64,000 nucleotides of DNA from Halorussus salinisoli (GTDB lineage Archaea > Halobacteriota > Halobacteria > Halobacteriales > Haladaptataceae). Positions 17,685 to 26,835 of this stretch are shown piece by piece (position 1 is the first letter of the stretch; every line of letters starts with the position of its first letter). Made by a program: the position numbers and the translations under genes. Below the pieces are notes generated by a model. It saw only the letters and a list, made by a program, of their open reading frames with translations. It made no database searches and was not told the origin of the DNA. The stretch is taken from NCBI GenBank assembly GCA_005239435.1, contig ML241305.1, forward strand, positions 581,289 through 645,288, written 5' to 3'.

Positions 17685-17991
17685 CGCTTGCCAATGCGGA
17701 CGCCCACAATCGTGATAGTCTTATTGCTTAGACAGTCATGAAGGTTTGACGATTGGTTGGCTGGTTTTCTTCCTCCTGACGGACGCTCACAAGTTCTGAA
17801 CACGATTCTCGGGAGTCTTCCCTGTCCTCGTCCAGAAGGTCGTGGCTGCGCGCGCAGCGACGTTCTCGTGAGCATTGCGAACGAGAGCGAGTGAGACAAA
17901 CGTATGAGTCTCACCGAGCGAGCACGGAGCGGTGGGTGGGGCGGCGGGCGTTGGGTGGACGGTATCAAAAAGAAAGTTTCCGCGTCGTGCG
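17685..17991. other. Gene-free stretch inside the island
   Basis: No plausible coding frame in either direction. The sequence is mixed in GC, with a G-rich plus-strand segment near 17926-17955. It lies downstream of the OB-fold gene and upstream of the small zinc-ribbon gene, so it probably holds the end of one transcript and the promoter of the next. Confidence 0.4.
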
Positions 17992-18885
17992 CTATTCCCA
18001 CCACCGACCGCGCTCGGGGAAGAAGATAGATGACCAGCCGGTCACAGCTAATGAGACACGCCCATTGTACCAGTTCCGGGCCGCTCCGCGAATCTGCACA
18101 CGTTCGCCTTCCTTCATCCACGGTTGATTTGACGTCTGCCAGACTGTCACTTTCGTCCGACCACTCTCATCTGCAATTAGCCCGACTTGCTGAATCGCTG
18201 GCGATCTTGATTCCCAAAGGGTCTCAATATAACCCTCAATGCTCACTTCTTTCCGGTTCACCTCATCCACCTCTGCAATCGGAATCACGTGCCCAGAAGC
18301 CGTCCGCAATTCCTCGTACACACCGACGACCGCACTCATGATGTCCGCTCCTTCGACCATCCGCTCGGCCAATCGCCGACTAATCGCCGCCTTCGACCAG
18401 CCCTCTAACTTCTCGTCTAATCTCTTCGTCTGCTTGTTCACGTTCGCCAGTTCAGCTTGAGTCAACTCTTCACGGGGATCCGGCCGATCGGGGTCCGCCA
18501 GTGGGTCCACGCTCGCCGCTCGCTTCTGGAACTCCTTCCGACGTTTCGTGCTCCCTGCTGCCGCACTGATTCGCGTCCGTTTCGCCCGGCCATCTTGTGT
18601 TCCGAGCTTGGCTTTTGCACTGATGTACTCCAGTTCGGCTTCCCGCGCCCTGATGCGCTCTTCCTGTTCGAGGGTCACGCCCTCGATTCGTTCATCACTC
18701 GTCTCAACGACCCCGTCTGGGTGGTTCATATCCACCTTCGCCTGAATCTCCATCTGCACCGTCGCCCGGAACTCCGGCGTTTCATCGACGACCTCGAACT
18801 CCGCCTCAACCTCCTGCTCGTCCACTTGTTCGTATGCCCGTTCATCGACCGAAACAACCTTGCTACGAGCGTTCTTACTTGACAT
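17992..18885 (-). CDS. OB-fold DNA-binding protein (RPA-like), plasmid/provirus type
   Basis: A 297-residue protein. The N-terminal third is acidic (EQEVEAEFEVVDETPEF). A charged helical middle follows (to about 190), with a short basic patch RAKRTRISAAAGSTKRRKEF. The C-terminal 95 residues form an OB-fold like those of archaeal RPA: VSIEGYIETLWES, GLIADESGRTKVTVW, GERVQIRGAARNWYNGRVSLAV. It probably binds single-stranded DNA. Such proteins are common on haloarchaeal megaplasmids and integrated elements and fit the replication-related content of this island. The tryptophan-rich ending (RGRWWE) is characteristic. Confidence 0.75.
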   Translation of the reverse strand: MSSKNARSKVVSVDERAYEQVDEQEVEAEFEVVDETPEFRATVQMEIQAKVDMNHPDGVVETSDERIEGVTLEQEERIRAREAELEYISAKAKLGTQDGRAKRTRISAAAGSTKRRKEFQKRAASVDPLADPDRPDPREELTQAELANVNKQTKRLDEKLEGWSKAAISRRLAERMVEGADIMSAVVGVYEELRTASGHVIPIAEVDEVNRKEVSIEGYIETLWESRSPAIQQVGLIADESGRTKVTVWQTSNQPWMKEGERVQIRGAARNWYNGRVSLAVTGWSSIFFPERGRWWE

Positions 18886-19380
18886 TGGTATCTTACCTTG
18901 GTACCATCGAAGGCGCTCACTCGGCGTCTTCTTCCGACACCATGACTCTCCAGCCGTGGCCTTCTCTCAGACCTACTCTTCCGACGTTTACGCTCTCGCT
19001 CGCGCCTTCGCCCAGCTTGCTGGGCGCGAGCGAGAGCCACATCGGAGGCGATTCATCCAGCACCGCGCGCCGACCCGCCCGGAGCGAGCGCCCAGCACAC
19101 AAGCCGGTTTCGCGTCCGTCAAGCGAAGCGAGACGCAACCGAGAGCGAGCTTGGTGCTGGCGTCGAAGGCACATTCATTTTAGCCCGGAACGGCGCTTTG
19201 CGTCGCATGCCCGGAATGGTCAGTCGCGAGCGACGCGAAGGGCGGCACGTGGTGAGCGGGGCGAGCCGATTAAATTAGGGGTGAATATCAAGAGTTAGGC
19301 GATTGTATGTCAATCTTGTCGGGTATGGTCGGAATGGTACAGAGAAATCCACAACGTGATAAGATGCTAATTATTGAGGG
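18886..19380. other. Gene-free region upstream of the OB-fold gene
   Basis: No convincing gene; several frames are open only because the sequence is GC-rich. It contains the nested inverted repeats at 18993-19036 and further short dyads near 19225-19240 (GTCGC-GA-GCGAC). GC content falls sharply after 19270. The left end must contain the promoter of the leftward OB-fold gene. Confidence 0.4.
18993..19036. repeat. Two overlapping inverted repeats (alternative hairpins)
   Basis: An outer perfect 14-bp dyad has arms 18993-19006 and 19023-19036. An inner perfect 8-bp dyad has arms 19009-19016 and 19019-19026 with a two-base loop. The inner right arm shares 19023-19026 with the outer right arm, so the two stems cannot both form completely. 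The element lies about 110 bases upstream of the OB-fold gene. Confidence 0.8.
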
Positions 19381-19563
19381 ATGGAAATACGCTTCAGCGC
19401 GGAAATCGGGATACTTCAGCAAGCATCTGCCGAGATTTTTGTTAATGATAACCAGGTAACTGGCCGATCGATGGGTGCACAAACAGATACCGTAACGCTA
19501 CCATACAGGTTCCAAGAGCACGACTCACTGAAAGCTATTGCAGAAGACCACTTTGGAGGATAA
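19381..19563 (+). CDS. Doubtful small open frame
   Basis: A 60-residue frame (starts MEIRFSAEIGILQQ) in the AT-rich part of the island. No family was recognised, and no good TATA box or ribosome-binding site was seen. It may be a gene fragment or chance. It is listed because the only other content between 19381 and 19704 is AT-rich sequence. Confidence 0.25.
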   Translation: MEIRFSAEIGILQQASAEIFVNDNQVTGRSMGAQTDTVTLPYRFQEHDSLKAIAEDHFGG

Positions 19564-19704
19564 CCAGCTCTGGTATACAAATAACAGGTCCGAACCGGTA
19601 CGAGAGTTCATAATAGCCGTCTACAAAATTAAGGTTCTATTTATTGAGCTCTTTTCATCGGGTACCATCTTTTTCGTAGTTGGCGTAGTTCTGGGGAGAC
19701 ACAG

Positions 19705-20481
19705 ATGCCAATTGATATTGGAGGCGTTGTGAGTGATGGATACGAACGGACTGTAGCACGAAACGGATTACTCTTCATCGGTATTTTCTATCTGATTTCT
19801 CTTCTCGATGGATTGTTCTCGCCCGCTCCGGCTCAACCGACTACGCTTCCGGACCCAGTAGGTAGGCCGGGTATGGGGCCTGTTCCTGCGGACGGGATGC
19901 AGCCCTACGCACCATCGTTGGGTCTCTCACCGGTGGTCACTAGCCTCCTATCGTTCCTTCTTGGAATCATCTCTATAGTCGTTACAATTGGTGCACTACG
20001 TACATTTGTAAGTGAAGAAACAGAGCAGCTACCCGAAGAGCACTTCAGACACAACCTCTTGTGGGCGGGGCTAAACCTCATCATCGGAGGCATAATCTTC
20101 GGAATCACCATCACTATCGGATTCATCTTTCTCGTTGTTCCAGGCTTATTCCTCCTCGTGAGCCTATTCTTCTGGGAGATCTATGTTGCCGTAGAGGATC
20201 AGAACTTCATTGAGGGGTTCCAGAACAGTTGGCGGTTGACTCGCGGCCATCGTCTACGATTATTCGGACTGGGCATCGTCATCGTAATTATCGCGTTGTT
20301 AGTCAGCATCGGTTTCGGAATCCCAGTGGTCTTTCTCCCCGATATTCTCGGATTTTTGATTGCACAACTTGGATCTGCGTTTCTCGGCGTCTTCTTCCTC
20401 GCCACCGTCGCACAAACCTATAACCAACTTATCGCGATGGAGAATGAGTCGCGTGTTGAAAGATCTGAAGAAAGAATGTGA
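19705..20481 (+). CDS. Membrane protein, DUF7847-like
   Basis: A 258-residue integral membrane protein with about five or six helices. The start MPIDIGGVVSDGYERTVARNGLLFIGIFYLI and the middle IEGFQNSWRLTRGHRLRLFGLGIVIVIIALL match haloarchaeal proteins related to the glycerophosphodiester phosphodiesterase membrane domain (DUF7847). A proline- and glycine-rich loop sits near 44-75. Function unknown. It is the only clearly intact host-like gene in the middle of the island. Confidence 0.75.
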   Translation: MPIDIGGVVSDGYERTVARNGLLFIGIFYLISLLDGLFSPAPAQPTTLPDPVGRPGMGPVPADGMQPYAPSLGLSPVVTSLLSFLLGIISIVVTIGALRTFVSEETEQLPEEHFRHNLLWAGLNLIIGGIIFGITITIGFIFLVVPGLFLLVSLFFWEIYVAVEDQNFIEGFQNSWRLTRGHRLRLFGLGIVIVIIALLVSIGFGIPVVFLPDILGFLIAQLGSAFLGVFFLATVAQTYNQLIAMENESRVERSEERM

Positions 20482-20530
20482 TTAGAGATGTTCTGTATAC
20501 ATCCATCTCCGAGATTCTCAACCGTCTCTA

Positions 20531-21771
20531 TTATCCAGATAGAATCTGTTTAAGTCGGTGGATGATTCCTGTAGGCGAAGACTCCTGTGAGGTATTGTCT
20601 TCGAGTGCTTTCCGTTTTGCACGTTTGTCTCGAAGTCGTTCATTCTCAGCTTCGAGTTCACGGAGGCGACATTCGAGTGACCCTATCGTTTCGATGCGTG
20701 CCTGCTCACGCTCATAAACTGTGTTCCCATCTGTAGCAGAGTCAACGTCGACACTCGGCGATACAGTGAATGGCGAATCCACGGTCGAATCGCCTTCAGC
20801 TCCAGATGGTTTCTGGCCCCGCCCATCGCTCGGTGTGTAGTATTCGGTCGTCACGGAACACGCACGTTTAATCGTCTTCTCGCCGTACGTACTCCCGTCA
20901 GCGTAGTGGACGGCGTCCCACTTCTCACGCAAGAGACCCGACCGTCTGAATAACCGATCCATCTGCCTGTCCTATCGCCACCGGTCCAGAATGCGAGCAG
21001 GCACACAAACGCCATATCGGCCTCAGATTGGCTGTCATACCCGTGGGTATCACCACGTCAGAGTTGCTCGAACTTCGCGCTGTTCGACGCTGCTCGTGCC
21101 CGAGAGAGCAACTCCTCGTCCGACAGCGATTCATCCGCTAATGAGGAGTCCTCAGAGTCATTCTGTTCATTAGTATCAGGGTCACGGGCCTCTGGGTCTG
21201 GTTTCGTACGTTCCTCCTCGGTAAGAGTCTCTTCCTCGGCGACGTGATCCGCGTACACCCCAGCCAGAGCCTCTGTACGTTCGACTATCTCAGCACGAGT
21301 CGTTTCGACGTGGTTTGCGGTGACAGTAAAGAATCGAGCAGTCTCATAGAGTTCGACGTCACCCCGTCGATTTCGACCGGGAGGCAGTTCGCCTTCGATG
21401 AGAACGTGATACCCAGTCCCAGATGGACTGATTTCGGTGTAGGAGTCGAGATTGTTGATGATATCTGCGGCCCAGTCAGCCGGGGTTCCAGTATCGGCGT
21501 CACGCGCATCATCAAGGTCGACACCAACGAATGGGTCTTCATCACAGAAGACAAACCCTAATCCTTCAGCTGACCCGTCGACTGCATACTCGCGTGCTGT
21601 CTCAAAACTTCCTCACGTCTCGTCGTCGGTTGCAGATGCAAACCGGCCGGTACAAGGATTGACCGGGTTCTTCGTCGGTTTATCTCCACGAGTCTGTTCG
21701 CGCCAGCACACCCACTGGTCGTATTCAAGAAACGATGCAGGAATATCGGAGGCACTCGGGCACGTTGTAAT
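20531..21771 (-). pseudogene. Decayed NrS-1-type primase-polymerase (PrimPol-like)
   Basis: Reading leftward from about 21771 gives IPASFLEYDQWVCWREQTRGD, KPTKNPVNPCTGRFASATDDET, a TGA at 21613-21615 where Trp is expected, then GSFETAREYAV, GLGFVFCDEDPFVGVDLDD, SYTEISPSGTGYHVLIEG, GRNRRGDVELYETARFFTVT. An acidic linker follows, with DEELLSRARAASNSAKFEQL and a second TGA at 21058-21060, again at a Trp position, then RGDTHGYDSQSEADMAFVCL. A frameshift near 20962-20985 leads into MDRLFRRSGLLREKW and YADGSTYGEKTI. Together these are the polymerase core (DxD in VGVDLDD) and helix-bundle domain of plasmid/phage NrS-1-like polymerases. The original start is not clear. Confidence 0.8.
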
Positions 21772-22875
21772 TTCAAAGTTGATGGGATGGTTATTCAGAG
21801 TGTTCGGCGGGAGAGTACCATCACAGATGTAACCGCGGCACTTGATGGTACTAGATGTCGATTTCAACGCGTATACAGACACGTTATTGCTCAAATAGCT
21901 CTTCGCGAGAACCAATTTACAACGTCTCTTCATTGGTCTCGACAGTTTAGCGACCACGATAGACGTGCTAGCGAGCGCTCGCTTCACCTACACCCACTAA
22001 ACAATCCGAAAGAACGGTTCTCGTGGACAGGTGTAGGATTTCTCGTCTATGTTGGCTCTCGCTTGTCCACAGGGGCAAACCCCACTATTCAGAAAACAAC
22101 GAGGAGAGAGCGTCAAACAACAAAATAGGAACTCCAAGTAGTTGAATCTCCACAGCGTAAAACCCCGATTTGACGGGTAAAAACAGGTGTACTCGTATAT
22201 TCGCTCGTTTCCACAAACTACAAGTCAGATACTGTGTTGTCGAGCTACAACGCCAGTTTCGTTGTACACCTGAGATAGAGGTCTTCTCGACCCGATTCTA
22301 GAGTTCAAATCAGATCCTCACACCTCATGTCCTCTAACGAGTGAAACGACCGAATTCGACCGTAAAACCCGAGATGTACCGTCAAATCCGCTTTCTCGAG
22401 GCAACACCAACGCAAGTAGGGAGCCCTACGGATGAAAACAGCACCTCAACCGAAGACCAAACCAGGACATAGAACCGTCCTCTATCGTCAAACCAAGCAA
22501 TGAGATAGTTAGCCAGAACCGTCAGGAGTCCACCGGAAATAGAATACGAAAACAGCACTCTACACCCTACAGCACAGCACATCTCCCGGGAATCAACTGC
22601 TTTGTTAACTGCCGTCCTGTCGTCTGTAGCTGTAACGGGACGTAGAATACGTAGTTAGATAGGGGTGTAGAATTGGCTAACCCCTCCCCCCGTAATTCTG
22701 TAGGACTGTGTGGAAGAACACTGAGTTAGGATGGACGCGGTAGTCTCGTGTCCCTGGACGTCATGTCCCTCTCAGGGCTGGGTATTTATTGAGCACATCT
22801 CGACATGCTACAACAACCAGGATAAGAACAGTTGACGGCGAAGCCGTGATTTCACCTGCTTCTCCGACACGGTTT
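21772..22875. other. AT-rich gene-free region
   Basis: About 1.1 kb between the dead polymerase gene and the intein-like gene. No frame looks like a gene. A 66-residue leftward hydrophobic frame at 22382-22582 exists but has no recognisable family. C-tracts occur near 22682-22692. I looked for origin-type repeats (long G-rich ORB elements) and saw none that I could support. The region probably carries the lost promoter of the polymerase gene and remnants of the element. Confidence 0.4.
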
Positions 22876-22876
22876 G

Positions 22877-22885
22877 TTTTATATA
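22877..22885 (+). promoter_or_regulatory. TATA box for the intein-like gene
   Basis: TTTTATATA lies centred about 25 bases before the ATG at 22906. The spacing argues for a leaderless start there rather than the upstream TTG at 22789 in the same frame. Confidence 0.6.
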
Positions 22886-22905
22886 CGGGGACATGGGTGC
22901 CCCGA

Positions 22906-24168
22906 ATGAAATCAAAGAACGAAGCAGTTCAGGACGGAGAAGAACCAAATCGTGAAATTAGGCCATTATCGGAGCGAAGTAGAGTCAAGCTGTCGAACGG
23001 GGGATTTACACCCGGCACAAAGGTCATGACTACCGAAGGCCCAGTCGGCGTCACGAATCTTTCTGTCGGAAATCAGGTCTACGCCCTCAACCCGACTTCT
23101 CGAGTCATTAAACAGAAGCCTGTTACAGCGATCAAGGCAATCCCGAACGATGGTAAAGTCGTCACAATCGAGACGCGGCGTGCAGACATTCATGTGGCTA
23201 CAGACCATCGGATACCGTTTCGGACGGAGGCCAATCACAAAATACGGTTCCAGCGTGCGAGTGACTTAGCTGAGCGTAGATACTACAAGTTCATCAATAG
23301 CTGGCAGACGCTTCCCGGGAGACGTCTCAAATTAGTCGATATTACTGATTATATAGATGGTTATGAAGTCTGTGCGTCGGCCGACGTACATGGCCATACG
23401 TTTCGTGCAGCACTTCCGGCCGGATGCGAGCCAGTCCGGAACAATGGGCATACGGGCCATCATTTCGACGCTCACACATTCAAGCAGTTCCAGGCGGCCA
23501 TCGAAGCTGAAGCAGACAAGGTTACGATTCGGACTGGGCCTAATCACCATCGTCGTCCATACCAATTTAGCGGAGACGACTTCATTGAATTCCTTGGGTG
23601 GTACATCACTGAAGGAAGCATCTATTGGTCGACTAGTAGTGATACCGCGCAGGTGAAATTGGCACAGGAGACGGAACCTCATCGTCAATCGATTGCGTCA
23701 CTGTTCGACCGAATGGGATTAGAGGTTCACAGTAATGACCGACGATTCGCGTTTGGGTCAAAAGTGTTCGGTCGGTTACTCGAAGACCTCTGTGGAGCGG
23801 GAAGTAAAAACAAACACCTACCGAATTTCGTTTGGAACCTTCCACAGGAGCAACAACAACTACTCTTGGACGTATTGATAGCTGGAGATGGAAATGAACG
23901 CCAGACGTACTACACGGCGAGTAGTCGATTGGCGGATGATCTATTGCGGCTCTGTCTTGAGCTCGGAATCAAACCACGGTATACGCGTCGGAGAGGCATC
24001 TGGCAAATCTACAACCGAAAGGTCAACGACGGATTCCAATCAGCTGAGCATGTGAGACAAACAAAATCTGAGAGCGACCTTTATCAGCTTACTGTCGCGG
24101 ATTATAGCGTAATCATGGCTGGACGGAACGGGAAGTTCCAATGGGTTGGTGTAAGCAGTCTCTCATAG
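22906..24168 (+). CDS. Free-standing intein-like LAGLIDADG homing endonuclease
   Basis: A 420-residue protein with intein architecture but no host protein. An N-terminal Hint segment starts at residue 33 (GFTPGTKVMTTEG); the residue that should be the splicing Cys1 is Gly33. The block B region is ATDHRIPF (98-105). Two LAGLIDADG-type helices follow, LGWYITEGS (230-238) and LLLDVLIAGDGN (319-330). The C-terminus YSVIMAGRNGKFQWVG is the usual intein end but lacks the terminal His-Asn and the +1 nucleophile. Splicing is therefore impossible, while endonuclease activity may remain. It lies at the right edge of the island; its end overlaps the first codons of the truncated pilin-cluster gene in another frame. 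Confidence 0.8.
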   Translation: MKSKNEAVQDGEEPNREIRPLSERSRVKLSNGGFTPGTKVMTTEGPVGVTNLSVGNQVYALNPTSRVIKQKPVTAIKAIPNDGKVVTIETRRADIHVATDHRIPFRTEANHKIRFQRASDLAERRYYKFINSWQTLPGRRLKLVDITDYIDGYEVCASADVHGHTFRAALPAGCEPVRNNGHTGHHFDAHTFKQFQAAIEAEADKVTIRTGPNHHRRPYQFSGDDFIEFLGWYITEGSIYWSTSSDTAQVKLAQETEPHRQSIASLFDRMGLEVHSNDRRFAFGSKVFGRLLEDLCGAGSKNKHLPNFVWNLPQEQQQLLLDVLIAGDGNERQTYYTASSRLADDLLRLCLELGIKPRYTRRRGIWQIYNRKVNDGFQSAEHVRQTKSESDLYQLTVADYSVIMAGRNGKFQWVGVSSLS

Positions 24169-24521
24169 AGACAACCGGCGACTTCGCGTGGGACGAGCGG
24201 ACTGCGGCCGTGTCCGCAGTTCGCGCCGACATGCGGCCTAGATTAGAGGCGCTCCGGTCCTCGCGAGTCGAGTCCGGCACCGTCTATCAGGTGGGTTACA
24301 ACCAGACCGCGGCGAGCGCGTGGCGGCAGGCCAACTGTCCAGGCGGCCCCGACACCGACCGACAGTTCGGCGACTGCGAGGCCCGACAGGGCGTCGTCGT
24401 CCAGGAGCGCGCGGGCGAGACGCACGTCCTCGCGGTCGCGTTCGACGTGGGCGTGACGACCGAGGATTCGGAGATGGATCTGACGCTGGTCGTGCGAGCC
24501 GTCGGAGACCGGACGAACTGA
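24169..24521 (+). pseudogene. C-terminal remnant of a DUF7261-like protein
   Basis: High-GC codons resume at about 24175 and encode WDERTAAVSAVRADMRPRL, RVESGTVYQVGYN, QTAASAWRQANCPGGP and DRQFGDCEARQGVVVQERAG, ending at 24521. This matches the C-terminal half of haloarchaeal DUF7261 proteins found in type IV pilin-like gene clusters. The N-terminal half and the rest of the cluster are missing; the frame joins the end of the intein-like gene instead. It is probably not functional. Confidence 0.6.
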
Positions 24522-24540
24522 ACGGAGAACGGACGCCGCC

Positions 24541-25611
24541 TCACTCGATGTCCGTCACGACGACGCGAGTCGCTTCGATGTCTTCGACGAGGGCGTCGAA
24601 GCCACCGACGGAGTGGGTCTCTTCGCCGGTGTCGAGCGTGAGACGGGCGTCGGTGAACATCTGGAGCGGCGTCGCCGACTCGTCCGACTCGAATCCCGAG
24701 TAGTCGATATCTACAATCGTCCCCGAGACTGCACACCGTCGGCCGTCCTTGGCCCACGTTCCCTCCACGTCGGCCGTGAGCGTCCGTCCGTCGCGGACGA
24801 GCGGTTCGACGGCGTGCAGGCAGTCCCGGAGCGCACCGAACCTGAGCGGCGGTTCGTAAGGGGTGGCGACGTAGTGTTCTTCGGCCGCGTCCCGGAGGTC
24901 CATCATGTAGTTCCAGACCATGTTCTCGTGGGCGCTGTCGTCGACGTAGATGCCGTACTCGTTGTCGGTCGCTGGGTGCCACGAGTAACAGGCGCGCTCG
25001 CGGTCGATGAGCGCGCCGAAGGGCTCCGACCGGAGCGGACGGCGCAGGACTCGCGCGTGAGTACACAGTTCGGAGAAGTCGTACTCGGAGAGCGATTCGT
25101 CCTCCTCGACGTCGTACAGCGAGACGTCCACGAACACGTCGCGTCCGTGTGCGGCCGTGAGTGTCGGCCGTAACGCCTCGAGGTGGTCGGTCGTGCAGAC
25201 GAGTTGGGCGTGGTCGACCGCGTGGTCGAGTTCGTCGCGGGCCTTCTCGAACACGGTCTGGCCCCGTTGGACCAGACTGATGGTGTGCTCTTTGACCGCG
25301 GGTTGTTGCCACCGGTCGGTTATTTCCTCTACGGCCGCTTCGAGTTCCGCCGCCCGCGCCCGAACGTCTTTCAGGGCGTTCTCGGGGTCGAGCGCCTGAA
25401 CGTAGAGTTTGTCCTGCTCGTACGTGGTGACGAACCCCTGTTCTTCGAGGTCTCGGAGGATGTCGTACACGCGAGGCCGAGGGACGGAACTGCGGTCGGC
25501 GACCTCCTGAGCGGCGAGCGTTCCGCGCTCCAGTACGGTGACGTACGCGGTCGCCTGATACGGGGAGAGACCGTATCGCTCCAGCGTAGCGACGAGTTCG
25601 GCGGACTCCAT
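24541..25611 (-). CDS. TrmB family transcriptional regulator
   Basis: A 356-residue regulator. The N-terminal winged helix (about 5-80) reads LVATLERYGLSPYQATAYVTVLERGTLAAQEVADRSSVPRPRVYDILRDLEEQGFV, the TrmB pattern. A short helix to about 115 follows, then a PLD-like effector-binding domain and a C-terminal sugar-binding-like region (GTIVDIDYSGF). Archaeal TrmB proteins sense sugars or other ligands and control transport and central metabolism. No obvious target operon is adjacent. It converges on the truncated DUF7261 gene with a 19-base gap. Confidence 0.88.
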   Translation of the reverse strand: MESAELVATLERYGLSPYQATAYVTVLERGTLAAQEVADRSSVPRPRVYDILRDLEEQGFVTTYEQDKLYVQALDPENALKDVRARAAELEAAVEEITDRWQQPAVKEHTISLVQRGQTVFEKARDELDHAVDHAQLVCTTDHLEALRPTLTAAHGRDVFVDVSLYDVEEDESLSEYDFSELCTHARVLRRPLRSEPFGALIDRERACYSWHPATDNEYGIYVDDSAHENMVWNYMMDLRDAAEEHYVATPYEPPLRFGALRDCLHAVEPLVRDGRTLTADVEGTWAKDGRRCAVSGTIVDIDYSGFESDESATPLQMFTDARLTLDTGEETHSVGGFDALVEDIEATRVVVTDIE

Positions 25612-26096
25612 ACGGTTCGTTCACCCGCCACACCCAATAACTTCCCCGGACGAGAGTCCGCGTCACCCCGGTCGACGGACGGCGACTCTCCGACCGCATC
25701 GGGACGGACCGACGTATCCGACCGCATCGATGCACTGACGTACCGTACTGCATCCGGCGGAACCGACGCTGGTCGACCTAGAGTTAGGAACGAATTTGAA
25801 GTCGTAAAGACACGAAAACATTGCATAGAGGTACATATATAGTTCCCTAATAGTAGTTTATGATACAGTTTCTTTATTCAGTTGATATCTCGTAACTGAT
25901 TCGGTGATTTTGCTCAATGCGTGTTGGAAATTGGTCACACGCGCGGCCAACGCGCCCCTCACAGACCAGTAATACCCGACGGTGACGGGAGGTGACGCCT
26001 TTATTAGGTTTTTCAAAATTTGGTGCGAAGACTCCGAAGTGAAAGAAGCCGCGTTGTGTGCGTAGACTCACGACTCCAGTCCGTGGTAGTGTAGAA
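25612..26096. other. Gene-free region between regulator and iron cluster
   Basis: No gene is seen. The left part is GC-rich and carries two copies of TCCGACCGCATCG about 28 bases apart (near 25690 and 25718). From about 25790 the sequence becomes AT-rich and stays so into the Rieske/Dps block. It must hold the promoter of the leftward regulator and the 3' end of the Rieske transcript. Confidence 0.4.
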
Positions 26097-26672
26097 TTAG
26101 TAACTGCCGGTCAGTTGGTATCCTGCCTCAAATCGATCGTCCATCAGATAGACGGTACCGTCCCGAACATCGACCTCGATTTCATCGAGAACCTTCCCCT
26201 GACACGGCCCGGACGTACAGACCCCGTCACCGCGCTTAAACCGAGCACCGTGTTCGTGACACACGACGTGTTCATCAGTTACGATAGCTCCCCCACCGGG
26301 ATCAAGTGGGACTTCCGGTTTATGCGGACAGGAATTGCGCCACGCAAACACCGTAGTTTCCTCACGCCAGAGAATGAATTCCGTTCCCCGACGTCCGTCA
26401 ATCGCTTCACACCGGAGTGTCCCATCTGTGGGTACTTCGTCGACCGCAGCAATACGGCGCGGATCGTCATCCTTCAATGAGTCACCATCGTCACTCTCAG
26501 TTTCGGCTTGGTATCTATCCTCATATTCGGTCTTGTCGCTCCCCGACGATGTAACGCTGAAGCGGAACGTCGCGTCTCCTACTTCGACCTCTCCTTCGTC
26601 GTCGTGGATACGGACTTTCTGTTCATCGTCGCCTGCTTCAACGGCAATCCGGACAGCATCCCGCATACTCAT
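26097..26672 (-). CDS. Rieske [2Fe-2S] domain protein
   Basis: A 191-residue soluble protein. Residues 1-45 form a small acidic strand-rich region. The C-terminal Rieske domain has C115-P-H117 and C138-x2-H141 as cluster ligands, plus C152 and C157 in CTSGPC. It resembles ferredoxin-type Rieske proteins that feed electrons to oxygenases, but no oxygenase is nearby. The ATG at 26672 sits three bases downstream of a perfect palindromic operator, so the gene is probably repressed by a metal-dependent DtxR-type regulator. Two Dps genes follow within 2 kb, pointing to iron or oxidative-stress control. Confidence 0.85.
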   Translation of the reverse strand: MSMRDAVRIAVEAGDDEQKVRIHDDEGEVEVGDATFRFSVTSSGSDKTEYEDRYQAETESDDGDSLKDDDPRRIAAVDEVPTDGTLRCEAIDGRRGTEFILWREETTVFAWRNSCPHKPEVPLDPGGGAIVTDEHVVCHEHGARFKRGDGVCTSGPCQGKVLDEIEVDVRDGTVYLMDDRFEAGYQLTGSY

Positions 26673-26674
26673 GG

Positions 26675-26694
26675 TTTTTAGGAACACCTAAAAA
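26675..26694. promoter_or_regulatory. DtxR/Idr-like operator upstream of the Rieske gene
   Basis: A perfect palindrome, TTTTTAGG-N4-CCTAAAAA, immediately before the ATG at 26672. The core TTAGG-N4-CCTAA matches the one at 27232-27247. It is of the type bound by haloarchaeal iron-dependent DtxR-family repressors. The placement between promoter and leaderless start would block transcription. Confidence 0.7.
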
Positions 26695-26835
26695 TGTATT
26701 GCGGAATCCTGTGTTACGATGCGTTTCCTTTTGAATATAATATCTTACCGGATATTGGATGCTAAGATTTGGTTACGTATTGCATTCGCTTCGCACTTCG
26801 ACAAGTCTATTGCAGGGGCTACGAGAGTGATACGC

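Noticed and set aside
21244-21561. Rightward 105-residue frame inside the polymerase region
   Set aside because: The opposite strand, read through a Trp-to-TGA change, gives clear polymerase motifs; the forward frame has none.
22382-22582. 66-residue hydrophobic leftward frame
   Set aside because: No start signals and no family resemblance; probably chance in a low-information stretch.
22140-22790. Replication origin next to the dead polymerase gene
   Set aside because: AT-rich, but I could not find repeated origin boxes or an Orc1/Cdc6 gene; C-tracts alone are not enough.
23180-23700. CRISPR-like or short-repeat array in the island
   Set aside because: Scanning the island showed no regularly spaced direct repeats; only dyads and isolated repeats were seen.
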